Below, in pieces: positions 33,103 to 41,830 of a stretch of DNA of 64,000 nucleotides. The stretch is from Streptomyces sp. ADI96-02 (GTDB lineage: Bacteria > Actinomycetota > Actinomycetes > Streptomycetales > Streptomycetaceae). The stretch is from the NCBI RefSeq assembly GCF_003846185.1, contig NZ_ML123034.1, forward strand, positions 6,381,407 to 6,445,406, in the 5' to 3' direction. The notes under the pieces were generated by a model that worked only from the letters and a program-made list of their open reading frames with translations, was not told the DNA's origin and did no database searches. The position numbers and the translations under genes were made by a program. Every line of letters starts with the position of its first letter. Position 1 is the stretch's first letter.

Positions 33103-34560
33103 TCAGCGGGAGCCGGCGGCCCACTGGCCGCGCGCGGTCCCCAACTCGGCCCGGTAGCGCGCGTATCCGTCCTCGTACAGCGCCCGCAGGTCCTCGCGCG
33201 GGTCGACCGCCTCGCCGGGCGGCACGGGCGCCCGGTACCCGGGGGACAGCGAGGCCCTGGCGACCGACACCACGCCCAGCGCGCCGACCTGCTCCTCCAG
33301 CGGGATACGCACGGGCCGGCCGAGCACGTCGGCGATCAGCCGCGCCCACATCGCCGACCGCGCGCCTCCGCCGCACAGGGCGAGCGTGCCGCTGAGCCCC
33401 GCCGTCTCCAGGCAGTGCCGGGCCGCGTACCCGATCGCCTCGCAGACGGCCCGGACGGCGTCCGCCCGGCCGGTGGCCAGGCTGAGCCCGTCGAGCCGGC
33501 CCTGCGCCGACGGCTCGACGAAGGGGGCCCGTTCCCCGGCCTCCGACAGGAAGGGGAAGGCTCGGACGCCCCGGGCGCCCGGCGGGCTCTCGGTGAGCAG
33601 GGCGTCCAGATCGGCCGTGGTCGCGCCGACCAGCGCGAGCACCCATTCCAGAGCCGCCGTCCCCACCATCGCCGGCATGGCGCGCAGCCACTGCCCGGGG
33701 GCGGGCGTGCACAGCCACATGCCGGCCGGTTCGGCCAGCGGATCGAGGTCGACGCGGTCGGTCAGCACCTGGCTGGCGAGTGTGGTGCCGAGGATGAGGA
33801 CGCCGTCGCCGACCTCGCGGACCCCGCTGCCGATCGCACAGGCCGGCAGATCGTAGGGTCCGGCCACGACCGGCAGCCCCTCCGGCAGACCCAGCAGCCC
33901 CGCGCCGCGACCGTCGAGCCCGAGCACCGTCCCGGGTGCGGCGGGGAGCGGCAGCAGCCGCGCCTGGTCCGCCACACCGCACGCCTCCAGGGCCGCGGGC
34001 GCGTAGACCCGCGTACGGGGGTCGAGGAAGGGCAGCGTCGCGTCGGAGGCGTCGAGGCACACCTGTCCGGTGAGGCGCTGGGCCACCGCGTCGACGCAGT
34101 ACCCGGCGACGGCGGCCCGGTCCAGTGACTCCGGCTCGTGCTCCCGGAGCCAGTTCAGCAGCGGGCCGTGGCACCCGGGGAACATACCGGAACCGGTGTG
34201 CGCGTACGCCGTGCGGATCGTGCCGTCCGCCAGCCAGCGCGTCACCAGGGCGGAGGCCCGCGCGTCCATCCAGGAGATGGCGGGCCGCACCGGGCGGCCC
34301 CGCTGGTCGCGCAGCCACAGGCCGTCCCCCTGCCCGGTGAGCGCCACGGCGTCCGGCGTCCGGCCGAGCGAGGCGGCGACCTCGCGCACGACCTCGCCCA
34401 CGCCCGCCGTCACCTCGTCGAGATCCTGCTCGACCCGTCCGCCGGAAGCCACGTCCAGACGCGAGGGCCGGGAGGCGGACGCCAGGGCGCGCCCGTTCCC
34501 GTCGAACGCCACGGCCTTGGTGACCGACGTTCCCACGTCCACGCCGACGACGGTGCTCAC
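33103..34560 (-). CDS. FGGY-family carbohydrate kinase (xylulokinase-like)
   Basis: A 485-residue FGGY kinase. It opens with the phosphate-1 motif VVGVDVGTSVTKAVAFD; the substrate Asp is in ISWMDARAS (~105), and the ATP-binding C-terminal half has LILGTTLASQ and LALCGGGARSAMWARLIADVLGRPV. GTG 34560 has GGGAGG 8 bp upstream. It phosphorylates a pentose, pentulose or polyol imported by the downstream ABC system. It follows the hydroxyacid dehydrogenase gene by 52 bp, so the two are probably one operon. The substrate identity is open. Confidence 0.9.
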   Translation of the reverse strand: MSTVVGVDVGTSVTKAVAFDGNGRALASASRPSRLDVASGGRVEQDLDEVTAGVGEVVREVAASLGRTPDAVALTGQGDGLWLRDQRGRPVRPAISWMDARASALVTRWLADGTIRTAYAHTGSGMFPGCHGPLLNWLREHEPESLDRAAVAGYCVDAVAQRLTGQVCLDASDATLPFLDPRTRVYAPAALEACGVADQARLLPLPAAPGTVLGLDGRGAGLLGLPEGLPVVAGPYDLPACAIGSGVREVGDGVLILGTTLASQVLTDRVDLDPLAEPAGMWLCTPAPGQWLRAMPAMVGTAALEWVLALVGATTADLDALLTESPPGARGVRAFPFLSEAGERAPFVEPSAQGRLDGLSLATGRADAVRAVCEAIGYAARHCLETAGLSGTLALCGGGARSAMWARLIADVLGRPVRIPLEEQVGALGVVSVARASLSPGYRAPVPPGEAVDPREDLRALYEDGYARYRAELGTARGQWAAGSR

Positions 34561-34612
34561 GCCTGGTACCTCCCGTGCGGGCCGATGGGTTCGAGGACGC
34601 GCGAGCCGGCCG

Positions 34613-35668
34613 TCATGGCCGGCCGGAACCCACGACGTCCCGGTTCGCGAGGTGGGACAGCTCCTCGCCGCGCAGGAAGCGGCCGACCTCGGCGGCGGTG
34701 ATCGCCGCCGCTCGGTGCGCCGTCTGGCGTGTCGCGCCCGCGAGATGGGGTGTGGTGAGGACGTTCGGCGCATCGCGCAGGGGCCAGTCGGCCGGGATCG
34801 GCTCGACGTCGTAGACGTCGAGGGCGAGCGCCCCGAGCCGGCCCTCGCGGAGCAGGTCCGGCAGCGGCGCGTGGTCGAGCAGGCCCCCGCGCGCGGAGTT
34901 GACCAGGACCGCACCCGGCGGCAGCAGTCCGAGACGGCGGCGGTCGAGCAGGTGGTGGGTCTCCTCGGTCAGGCGGGCGTGCAGGCTCACCACCGAACTG
35001 CGGCTCAGCAGGGCGTCCAGCTCGACGAGTTCGACGCCGTCGTCCCGGACGGCCGCCGGGTCCGCGTACGGGTCGGCCACCAGAACCCGCGCGCCGAAGG
35101 CCAGCAGCACCCGGGCCACGATCCGGCCGATGGCCCCGTAGCCGACGAGGCCGACCGTGGCTCCGCTCAGCTCGCCGCCGCTCTCCTCGTACGCGTACAG
35201 ATCGCCCCGCCAGACGCCCCGCTTGAGCTCCGCGTCGGCGGAGCCGATGTGCCGCAGGGCGGCGAGCATCAGCCCCACGGCGAACTCCGCCGCGGCCGGG
35301 GCGTTGCGGCCGGGGGCGAAGCTCACCGCGACCCCGTGGCGGGTGGCGGCGGCCAGGTCGACGTTGACCGGTCCGCCCCGGGAGACGGCGACGAACCGGA
35401 GGGCGGGCGACGCGGCGAGGACCCGCTCCGTGAACGGGGCCATCTGCGTCACGCACATGGCCGCCCCGTCCAGCGCCTCGACGATCTCGTCCTCCGTACC
35501 GCTCGCCTCGTGGACCTCCGCGACCGGTCCGAACGGCTCGTGGGGCCAGGGGAGGGTGAGTTCGGCGAACTCCGGCGGCTCGCCGCCCGTGCGCGCCAGC
35601 TCCCGGTTCACCGCCTCGCGGATCAGCTCGGGACGGACGAAGTGGTCGCCTGCGGCGAGGATGCGCAT
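34613..35668 (-). CDS. D-isomer specific 2-hydroxyacid dehydrogenase
   Basis: A 351-residue NAD-dependent dehydrogenase. The Rossmann motif is VGLVGYGAIGRIVARVLLAFGA (GxGxxG, ~160-181). The catalytic Arg is in VNSARGGLLD, the Glu in DVYDVEPIPADW and the His in LTTPHLAGATRQT. Family members interconvert 2-hydroxy and 2-keto acids such as glycerate/hydroxypyruvate or phosphoglycerate. ATG 35668 is chosen at the start of the homologous region. Next to sugar kinases it may handle a downstream acid of the same catabolic route. Confidence 0.9.
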   Translation of the reverse strand: MRILAAGDHFVRPELIREAVNRELARTGGEPPEFAELTLPWPHEPFGPVAEVHEASGTEDEIVEALDGAAMCVTQMAPFTERVLAASPALRFVAVSRGGPVNVDLAAATRHGVAVSFAPGRNAPAAAEFAVGLMLAALRHIGSADAELKRGVWRGDLYAYEESGGELSGATVGLVGYGAIGRIVARVLLAFGARVLVADPYADPAAVRDDGVELVELDALLSRSSVVSLHARLTEETHHLLDRRRLGLLPPGAVLVNSARGGLLDHAPLPDLLREGRLGALALDVYDVEPIPADWPLRDAPNVLTTPHLAGATRQTAHRAAAITAAEVGRFLRGEELSHLANRDVVGSGRP

Positions 35669-35791
35669 GACGTCGGATTCCTTCTGCGAGGAGAGCCGGG
35701 GCGTGCGGGGAGGACGATCGAGAGGGGCGATCCGGCCGGAGCGCGGAGCGCGCGTAAGCGGGGGCGACGGCCCCTTGGCCTGTGGAAATTT

Positions 35792-35807
35792 CTGTTAAAT
35801 TTAACAG
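35792..35807. promoter_or_regulatory. Perfect 16-bp palindromic operator
   Basis: CTGTTAAATTTAACAG is a perfect palindrome in the divergent region between the dehydrogenase/kinase operon (minus) and the phosphatase/deoR/kinase operon (plus). GAAATTTC (35785-35792) abuts it. In a ~70% GC genome such an AT palindrome is conspicuous. The DeoR regulator at 36587 is the natural candidate binder. Confidence 0.65.
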
Positions 35808-35930
35808 CGCCTGCGTGAAGCGGCAATGCGCGCGGAGCGCCGCGCCCGTCCACCGGGCCCGCTCCGCGTGTCGCGGGCCGCCGACGGCCCGGCCCGGACT
35901 CCGCCCCGACCCGACCCGCAAGGACCTCCG

Positions 35931-36581
35931 ATGACCTCTCGCCTCCTCCTCGTCCGGCACGGTGAGACGGAGTGGCACGCGGAGAACCGGTACGCCGGCG
36001 TCACCGACGTCGCCCTGACGCCCCGCGGCCTGGACCAGGCGGCCGAACTGGGCGCGTGGGCCGGCCGCGGCGGTGTGGACGCGGTCGCCTGCTCGCCGCT
36101 CGGCCGCGCGCGCCGGACCGCCGGCCCCGCCGCCGCGGCGCTCGGCGTGACGCCCGAGGTCCTCGACGGCCTGCGGGAGGTGGACTTCGGCTGGGGCGAG
36201 GGCAGGACGATCGAGGAGATGGCCCGGGAGGACCCCGACGCCGTACGCCGCTTCCGTGAGGACGCCGACTCCGGAGCCTTCCCCGGATCCGAGCCGGTCG
36301 GCCTCGCCGCAGCCCGCGCCACCGAGGCCCTGCGCGACCTCGCCCGCCGGCACCCCGGCGGCAGGGTGCTGGTCGTCGCCCACAACACGCTGCTGCGGAT
36401 CGCCCTGTGCGACCTGCTCGGCCTGCCCCTCGGCCGCTACCGGCACGCCTTCCCGCGCCTGGACAACGCGGCCCTCACGGAGATCGAGATCCGCGGCGGC
36501 GCCACCGCGCTGCGCTCCCTCAACGTCCCCACCACCCTCGCCCCCGCCCCCGCACCGCCCTCGCGGGCTGCGGGAGACTGA
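35931..36581 (+). CDS. Histidine phosphatase family protein
   Basis: A 216-residue phosphoglycerate-mutase-fold phosphatase. The catalytic RHGET (RLLLVRHGETEWH, His ~10), the second Arg region SPLGRARRTAGP (~55), the Glu in DGLREVDFGWGEG and the second His in VLVVAHNTLLR (~146) are all present. It likely removes phosphate from a sugar phosphate. ATG 35931 has AAGGA upstream. It is first in an operon with deoR (6-bp gap) and an FGGY kinase. Confidence 0.88.
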   Translation: MTSRLLLVRHGETEWHAENRYAGVTDVALTPRGLDQAAELGAWAGRGGVDAVACSPLGRARRTAGPAAAALGVTPEVLDGLREVDFGWGEGRTIEEMAREDPDAVRRFREDADSGAFPGSEPVGLAAARATEALRDLARRHPGGRVLVVAHNTLLRIALCDLLGLPLGRYRHAFPRLDNAALTEIEIRGGATALRSLNVPTTLAPAPAPPSRAAGD

Positions 36582-36586
36582 CCGCC

Positions 36587-37363
36587 ATGAGCAGGAGATC
36601 CGCCGAAGAACGCCGCCGACTCATCGCCGACCACGTCGTGGAGCAGGGCACCGCCACCGGCGCCGCCCTCGCCCGGCTCGCGGGCGTCAGCCTGATGACC
36701 GTCCACCGCGACCTCGACGACCTGGAGCGGCGCGGGGTGCTGCGGCGCTTCCGCGGCGGCGCCTCCGCCCTGCCCTCCACGGTGTTCGAGTCGAGTCTCG
36801 ACTACCGCCTCGGCGTCAACACGGCGCAGAAGGACGCCGTCGCGCGCGCCGCCGCCGAACTGGTGGAGCCCGGCATGTCGGTGATGCTCGACGACTCCAC
36901 CACCGTGCTCGCCATGGCCCCGCTGCTCCTCGGCCTCGCACCGCTCACCGTCGTCACCAACGCCCGCCGCGTGGTCGACGTCTTCACCGCGTGCGAGGGG
37001 ATCCGCCTGATCGCCCTGGGCGGCGAGTACTCGCGCACCCACGACTCCTTCCTCGGCCTGCCCTGCGTCGAGGCGGTGGGGGCGCTCTCCGTCGACCTCG
37101 TCGCGGTCTCGACATCGGCCCTCGACGCCAGGATGGCCTACCACCAGGAGCAGGACGTGGTGCTCGTGAAACGGGCGATGCTGGCGTCGGCCGCGACGAA
37201 GGTCATGCTCATGGACCACACCAAGCTGGCCCGGACCGCGCTGCACCGGGTGGGCCCCGTCGGCGACCTGGACCGCCTCGTCGTGGACGACGGCGTCGAG
37301 GCGGAACTCCTCGGCAGACTCCGCGAACAGACCCGGGTGACGGTGGCGTCCGTCGCGCGGTGA
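36587..37363 (+). CDS. DeoR-family transcriptional regulator
   Basis: A 258-residue DeoR regulator. The N-terminal HTH (GTATGAALARLAGVSLMTVHRDLDDLERRGVLRRFRGG, ~21-58) is canonical. The C-terminal phosphosugar-sensing domain has LDDSTTVLAMAPLLL, VVTNARRVVDV and MDHTKLARTALHRV. DeoR proteins usually repress sugar operons and release DNA on binding a phosphorylated intermediate, fitting the two kinases nearby. It probably binds the palindrome at 35792-35807. ATG 36587 lies 6 bp after the phosphatase stop. Confidence 0.9.
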   Translation: MSRRSAEERRRLIADHVVEQGTATGAALARLAGVSLMTVHRDLDDLERRGVLRRFRGGASALPSTVFESSLDYRLGVNTAQKDAVARAAAELVEPGMSVMLDDSTTVLAMAPLLLGLAPLTVVTNARRVVDVFTACEGIRLIALGGEYSRTHDSFLGLPCVEAVGALSVDLVAVSTSALDARMAYHQEQDVVLVKRAMLASAATKVMLMDHTKLARTALHRVGPVGDLDRLVVDDGVEAELLGRLREQTRVTVASVAR

Positions 37364-37473
37364 ACCCGACCTGCCCGCCATGATGGAGCGCATGGCGATC
37401 TCCCAGGGCGCGAACGCTCCGGCCGGAGGACGCGTCGAGCACGCCGTCCCGCCGGAGAAGGGCGATCTCCACC

Positions 37474-38946
37474 ATGAGCGGTGAACCCCACGCGACCGCA
37501 CCCCGTTCGCCGGCCGTGATCGGCGTCGACGTGGCCACCGCCTCCGTCCGCGTGCTCTGCGTGGACGGACGCGGCCACGTGCTCGCCGAGGCGCGCCGGG
37601 ACCTGCCGCCTCCCGTGCGCGGCGGCGACGGCGCCAGCGAGCAGGACGCCCGGTCCTGGTGGCCCGCCGTACGGTCCGCCCTGCGCCGCACCACGAGCGC
37701 CCTGCCGCGGGGCGGACGCGAGGTGGTCGCGGTGGCCGTCTCCGCCACGTCGGGAACCATCGTGCCGGCCGGGGCCGACGGCGAACCGCTCGGACCGGCC
37801 CTGATGTACGACGACCGGCGGGCGGCCGACGCCAACGCCGAGGCGCAGCGGGCCGGCAGGGCCCGCTGGGACGCGCTCGGCCTGTCGGTGGGGCCCACGG
37901 CGGCCCTCGGGCGGGCGGTCCGGTGCCTGCGGACGTACGGTTCCGGCCTGCGCCACGTCCTGCACACACCCGACGTCGTCGGCCGCGAGCTGACGGGCCG
38001 TCCCGTCCCCGCCGACTGGAGCCACGCCCTCAAGACCGGTTACGACCCCCTGGCCGGGGAATGGGCGCACGAGGTCTTCGACGCGTTCGACTTCCCGCTC
38101 GCCCTGCTGCCGGACGTGCGGGCCCCCGGCACCGAGGCCGGACGCGTCGGCCCGCGCGCCGCCGAGGCCACCGGACTGCCCGAAGGGTGCTCCGTACGCC
38201 TGGGCATGACGGACGGTTGCGCGGGCCAGATCGCCACGGGGGCGGTCGAGCCGGGCCGGTTCGTCGGCGTCCTCGGCACCACGTACGTCCTCAAGGGCGT
38301 CTCGGCCGACCTCGTCCGCGACGCGACCGGAGCCCTCTACAGCCACCGCCACCCCGACGGGTGGTGGCTCCCCGGCGGGGCGTCCAACACCGGAGGCGAG
38401 TGCCTGGCCGACGTTGACCCGGCCCGCCTGCCCGCACTGGACGCCGCCGCCGGGGCGCGCGGCCCCGCCGCGTACGTGTGCTATCCGCTGCGCCGGGAAG
38501 GAGAACGGTTCCCGTTCGTCTCCGGCGCGGCGCGCGGCTTCGCGCTGGGCTCCCCGCGCGACGAGGCGGAGGCCCACCGGGCCGCGCTAGAAGGGGTCGC
38601 CTTCGTGGAACGCCTGGCCCTGGAACGGGTGGAACGCCTCGGCATCCCCGTGTCCGGCCCCCTGTACGCCGCCGGGGGCGGCAGCCGCAGCCCGGTGTGG
38701 ACGGCGATCCGGGCCACCGTCCTGAACCGCCCGGTCCGGGTCGTCGAGCGGGCCGAGACGGCGTTCGGCGCCGCACTCCTCGCCGCGAGCGGCACGCTGC
38801 ACGAGAACCTCTCGGCGAGCGCCGAGGCCATGGTGCGCGCCGGCGCCCTCGTCGAGCCGGAGCCGGACGAGCGCTCCGCCCTGGACGACGGCTACGGCCG
38901 TTTCACGGCGGCGCTGCGCGAGCGCGGCTGGCTGCCCGAGGACTGA
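37474..38946 (+). CDS. FGGY-family carbohydrate kinase (second)
   Basis: A 490-residue FGGY kinase, clearly different from the one at 33103. It opens with AVIGVDVATASVRVLCVDGRG; the typical Gly-Thr is replaced by Ala-Thr (DVATAS). The substrate region has YDDRRAAD and the ATP lobe GVLGTTYVLKG and LYAAGGGSRSPVWTAIRATVLNRPV. ATG 37474 is preceded by GGAGAAGG at ~13 bp. It ends the phosphatase-deoR-kinase operon. Two kinases in one locus may act on different enantiomers or successive intermediates; the substrate is unknown. Confidence 0.88.
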   Translation: MSGEPHATAPRSPAVIGVDVATASVRVLCVDGRGHVLAEARRDLPPPVRGGDGASEQDARSWWPAVRSALRRTTSALPRGGREVVAVAVSATSGTIVPAGADGEPLGPALMYDDRRAADANAEAQRAGRARWDALGLSVGPTAALGRAVRCLRTYGSGLRHVLHTPDVVGRELTGRPVPADWSHALKTGYDPLAGEWAHEVFDAFDFPLALLPDVRAPGTEAGRVGPRAAEATGLPEGCSVRLGMTDGCAGQIATGAVEPGRFVGVLGTTYVLKGVSADLVRDATGALYSHRHPDGWWLPGGASNTGGECLADVDPARLPALDAAAGARGPAAYVCYPLRREGERFPFVSGAARGFALGSPRDEAEAHRAALEGVAFVERLALERVERLGIPVSGPLYAAGGGSRSPVWTAIRATVLNRPVRVVERAETAFGAALLAASGTLHENLSASAEAMVRAGALVEPEPDERSALDDGYGRFTAALRERGWLPED

Positions 38947-39025
38947 CGCGACGCGTGCGGGCCGGGAGCCGCGTTTGTCGTGGAGCGCCTGCACGGCGTG
39001 GGGGACAGCCCGTAGGGTGACCCGG

Positions 39026-39370
39026 GTGAACCATCGCTCCACCGGTACATCCTCCGGCCTCCGGCGGATCAGCCCGTACACCCCAGCGCCCGAACACGCC
39101 TGCCCGGTCGGCGAGACCTCCGGCACAAGCCTCGACGACCTCCTCGTACAGGTCGCCCACGGTGGCCGCAGCGCCTTCTCCACGCTCTACGATCTGACGG
39201 CGCCCATGCTGTGGGGCATCGCCAGGGAACGGGCCGAACCCGGCACACCGGTCGAGGACCAGCTGCGGGCCATCTACGCCCGGATCTGGAAGCACGCACC
39301 GTCCTACCGGCCCGGACCTCACGCCATCGCCTGGCTCGTGCACGAGGCCACCGCCCTTCCCGGCAGGTAG
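39026..39370 (+). CDS. Sigma-70 region 2-like fragment (SigK-type), lacks region 4
   Basis: A 114-residue protein. Residues ~32-110 match the start of an ECF sigma factor: SLDDLLVQVAHGGRSAFSTLYDLTAPMLWGIARE (helix 1 of region 2), VEDQLRAIYARIWKHAPSYRPGPHAIAWLVHEATA (region 2.2-2.4). It then stops; no region 4 HTH follows in any frame for 120 bp. The strongly conserved acidic EVTQEVF-like core is weak here (VEDQLRAIYARIW). It may be a decayed sigma factor or a free-standing decoy or regulator. GTG 39026 is chosen; a further in-frame start at 38975 is less likely. Confidence 0.5.
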   Translation: MNHRSTGTSSGLRRISPYTPAPEHACPVGETSGTSLDDLLVQVAHGGRSAFSTLYDLTAPMLWGIARERAEPGTPVEDQLRAIYARIWKHAPSYRPGPHAIAWLVHEATALPGR

Positions 39371-39492
39371 TGCCCTGGTCCTGGGGAGGCGGCGGGTTGA
39401 CCGGGGTGGTGGCGTGGTCGGGGGCGACGACGGGGTGCCCCCGGGGAGCGCCCGCCCGGGGCGCTCCTCCGTTCCGCGGCGCGCGGGGTGCG

Positions 39493-39825
39493 TCACGCCG
39501 AGGGCGGGGCCGCGAGGGCGTCGTCCACCGTGGCGTACAGGTTCAGGAAGGTGTCGACGCCCACCACGGCGAACAGTCGGCGCACCCCCGGCGGGAGGGC
39601 GGCGATCCGCAGGTCGGCCGCGTGGTGGGTGGCGATGACCACCTGGAGGAAGGCGGAGTCGGCGAAGGTGATGCCGCCGGCGTCCAGGACCAGGCCGCCG
39701 TGCGTCGTGACGGCGTCGTCGATGGCCGTCCGCCAGGGGTCGAGGGAGTCGTGGTCCAGGTCGCCGGCGGGGGCGAGCACCGGCAGCGGGGAGGCGTCGT
39801 CTCTTCGGGGCTCGTGGTGTGACAT
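39493..39825 (-). CDS. STAS-domain anti-sigma factor antagonist
   Basis: A 110-residue single STAS domain with the conserved phospho-acceptor S57 in ITFADSAFLQVV. N-terminal strands PLPVLAPAGDLDHDS and C-terminal LRIAALPPGVRRLFAVVGVD are typical of the RsbV/SpoIIAA family. When dephosphorylated it should bind an RsbW-like anti-sigma factor and release a sigma factor. It is the third gene of the GAF-phosphatase/STAS/STAS operon, 55 bp after the previous one. ATG 39825 is the start. Confidence 0.85.
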   Translation of the reverse strand: MSHHEPRRDDASPLPVLAPAGDLDHDSLDPWRTAIDDAVTTHGGLVLDAGGITFADSAFLQVVIATHHAADLRIAALPPGVRRLFAVVGVDTFLNLYATVDDALAAPPSA

Positions 39826-39880
39826 GCGCTCATTATGGTCGGGCGTGACACCGCGTCAGCGCGGGGGCCGGGGCGGACGA

Positions 39881-40297
39881 TCAAGGGGCCAGGGACGCCT
39901 GTGCCGAGGTCAGGGACGGGTGGACGGTGAACAGGTCGCGGGTGCCGGTACGGGCCAGGCGGCGTTCGAAGGACGGGCTGAGCGGTCCGACGAGGAGGGT
40001 GTGCCGGCTGCCGCGCAGGTCGAGCAGCAGGCCGAGGAGGGCCTCGTCGCCGAAGTACAGGGCGCCCAGATCGACGATGACGGGATGTCCGGGCGCGGCG
40101 GCCCGGGCGAAGGCGGCTTCGAGCTCCCGCTCGTCGCTGATGCCGACGGTGCCCCGCAGGGACAGCACCTGGGCGAGCGGGCTGCCGAAGCACGTCTCCA
40201 GTACGAGCAGGCCGTGGTCCGTCGGCGGGCCCGGCGGGTTCGGCGCGGCGGCGTCATGACGGGTCCGCCCGTCCCGGGAGCCCGGTCCGGCGGTCAT
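39881..40297 (-). CDS. STAS-domain protein with Glu in place of the phospho-serine
   Basis: A 138-residue protein: a ~27-residue Pro-rich leader, then a STAS domain (LLVLETCFGSPLAQVLSLRGTVG, HPVIVDLGALYFGDEALLGLL, TLLVGPLSPSFERRLARTG). The position of the phosphorylated Ser is D84-E85 (YFGDEALL), a natural phospho-mimic, so its state cannot be switched by kinase and phosphatase. ATG 40297 overlaps the phosphatase stop (ATGA), so it is translationally coupled to the GAF-SpoIIE protein. Confidence 0.75.
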   Translation of the reverse strand: MTAGPGSRDGRTRHDAAAPNPPGPPTDHGLLVLETCFGSPLAQVLSLRGTVGISDERELEAAFARAAAPGHPVIVDLGALYFGDEALLGLLLDLRGSRHTLLVGPLSPSFERRLARTGTRDLFTVHPSLTSAQASLAP

Positions 40298-41640
40298 GAC
40301 GACGGGGGCACGCGCAGCGCGAGCAGGGCCGTGTCGTCGCTGGCCCAGCCGCCGTGGTGGGCGGCCAGCGCGCCGCAGATCTCCTTGACCGTGGTCTCGG
40401 CGTCCAGGCCGCGGGTGCCGGCCAGTGCGGCGGCGAGTTCGTCCTCGCCGAACACCGGTTGCGCGGAGCCCAGCGGCGAGCCGGGCCGGGGGCGGGCCTC
40501 GCAGGCGCCGTCGGTGTACAGGAGCAGCAGGTCTCCGGGGGCCAGCCGGAACCTGACGTCGGCGAGGCGGACGTCCGGCACCACCCCCAGGAGTGTTCCG
40601 GGCGCGCCGAGTCGGTGGACGCGTCCGTCGGCGCGGCGTACCAGCGCGGGCGGGTGCCCGGCCAGGCTGATCCGGCCCGCGAGCCCGGCGGGCGTGAGCC
40701 GGAAGGCCGTGTAGGCGGCGGTCAGGAAGCGGGGCGCGTGCTGGGTGAGCATCGCGGTGTTCAGCTCGCCCAGGAGCGCGGCCGGCGACGGGGCCCGGGA
40801 GGCGATGGCCCGCACGGTGTAGCGGGCCATCGCGGTGACCTTGGCCGCTTCCACGCCCTTGCCGCACACGTCGCCGAGCACCGCGGCGAAGGACGCGCCG
40901 CGGGTGGGGAAGAGATCGTAGAAGTCGCCGCCGACCTCGACGCCGGTGACGCCGCCGGCGGAGGCCGGGAGGTAGGAGGCGGCCGTCTCCAGACCGGGGA
41001 TCGCGTGCAGGGCCGGTGGCAGCAGGCCCTGCTGGAGGGAGTGGGCGAGTCGGGCGGAGACGCGGTGGGCCTGCCGGGCGGACTCCAGCGACTGGCGCAG
41101 GTGGATCTCGGCGGACACCGAGCGGGCCAGGGTCTCCAGCGTGGTCAGGTCGGCGTCCGACCAGATCCGGGGGGAGTCGTCGATGACGCAGAAGCTCCCC
41201 AACACCTCACCGCCCGGAGCCAGGAGGGGGAAGCCGGCCCAGGCGCCGATGCGCATCGGCCCCACCGAGGGATGGTCGCGGGTACGCGGGTCGCCGGCCG
41301 CGTCGTGCACGACGAACGGCTCGCCGCCCAGCCCCACCAGGAAGTAGCAGAAGCTCTCACGGACGGGGTTCTGACGGTCCGCCGCAGCGGTCGCGTCGAC
41401 CCCGACGCACGACTTCCAGAACGAGCGCTCCCCGTCGACCAGGGTCACGAAGGCCCGGCCCGACCCGGTCACCCGCGCCGCCAGCGACGCGAGGTCCTCG
41501 AAGACCTCCTCGGGCCCGGTGTCCAGCAGACCGGTGGCGGCCACCGCCGCCAGCCGCAGCGGGTCGGACAGGGCGGCCGGAAGGCCGTCTCCGCGCACCC
41601 CCGCGACAGAATCCAGGTCAACGGTCACCGGGCTGATCAT
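40294..41640 (-). CDS. GAF-domain SpoIIE/PP2C phosphatase
   Basis: A 448-residue protein. A GAF domain covers ~35-175 (FEDLASLAARVTGSGRAFVTLVDGERSFWKS, FCYFLVG, GFPLLAPGGEVLGSFCVID); Cys residues in SCVGVD and SFCYF might sense redox or a ligand. A helical linker precedes the PP2C domain (~205-445) with VGGDFYDLFP, VLGDVCGKGVEAAKVTAMARYT, SLAGHPPALV, LLYTDGACEARP and DDTALLALRVP. It likely dephosphorylates the STAS protein encoded downstream. ATG 41640 is only 2 bp from GGAG, so the start is uncertain. It is divergent from the sigma gene. Confidence 0.85.
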   Translation of the reverse strand: MISPVTVDLDSVAGVRGDGLPAALSDPLRLAAVAATGLLDTGPEEVFEDLASLAARVTGSGRAFVTLVDGERSFWKSCVGVDATAAADRQNPVRESFCYFLVGLGGEPFVVHDAAGDPRTRDHPSVGPMRIGAWAGFPLLAPGGEVLGSFCVIDDSPRIWSDADLTTLETLARSVSAEIHLRQSLESARQAHRVSARLAHSLQQGLLPPALHAIPGLETAASYLPASAGGVTGVEVGGDFYDLFPTRGASFAAVLGDVCGKGVEAAKVTAMARYTVRAIASRAPSPAALLGELNTAMLTQHAPRFLTAAYTAFRLTPAGLAGRISLAGHPPALVRRADGRVHRLGAPGTLLGVVPDVRLADVRFRLAPGDLLLLYTDGACEARPRPGSPLGSAQPVFGEDELAAALAGTRGLDAETTVKEICGALAAHHGGWASDDTALLALRVPPSS

Positions 41641-41830
41641 CACTCCTCGCACGCGTCGGGCTCCAAGGAAACCACGTTGCCCGGAGGCCGGGGGCACCCC
41701 CTGCCCGCCCCCCTGCCACGACGGCCTTCGAGCGGATGCCGCACCAGGCGAGTGAGGCCCCTCATCACGGGTAAGCGTGGCTTGCCCCAGGGGGATCGAA
41801 GGGGCGCGAACCGGCGGAGGAACGATCTTC

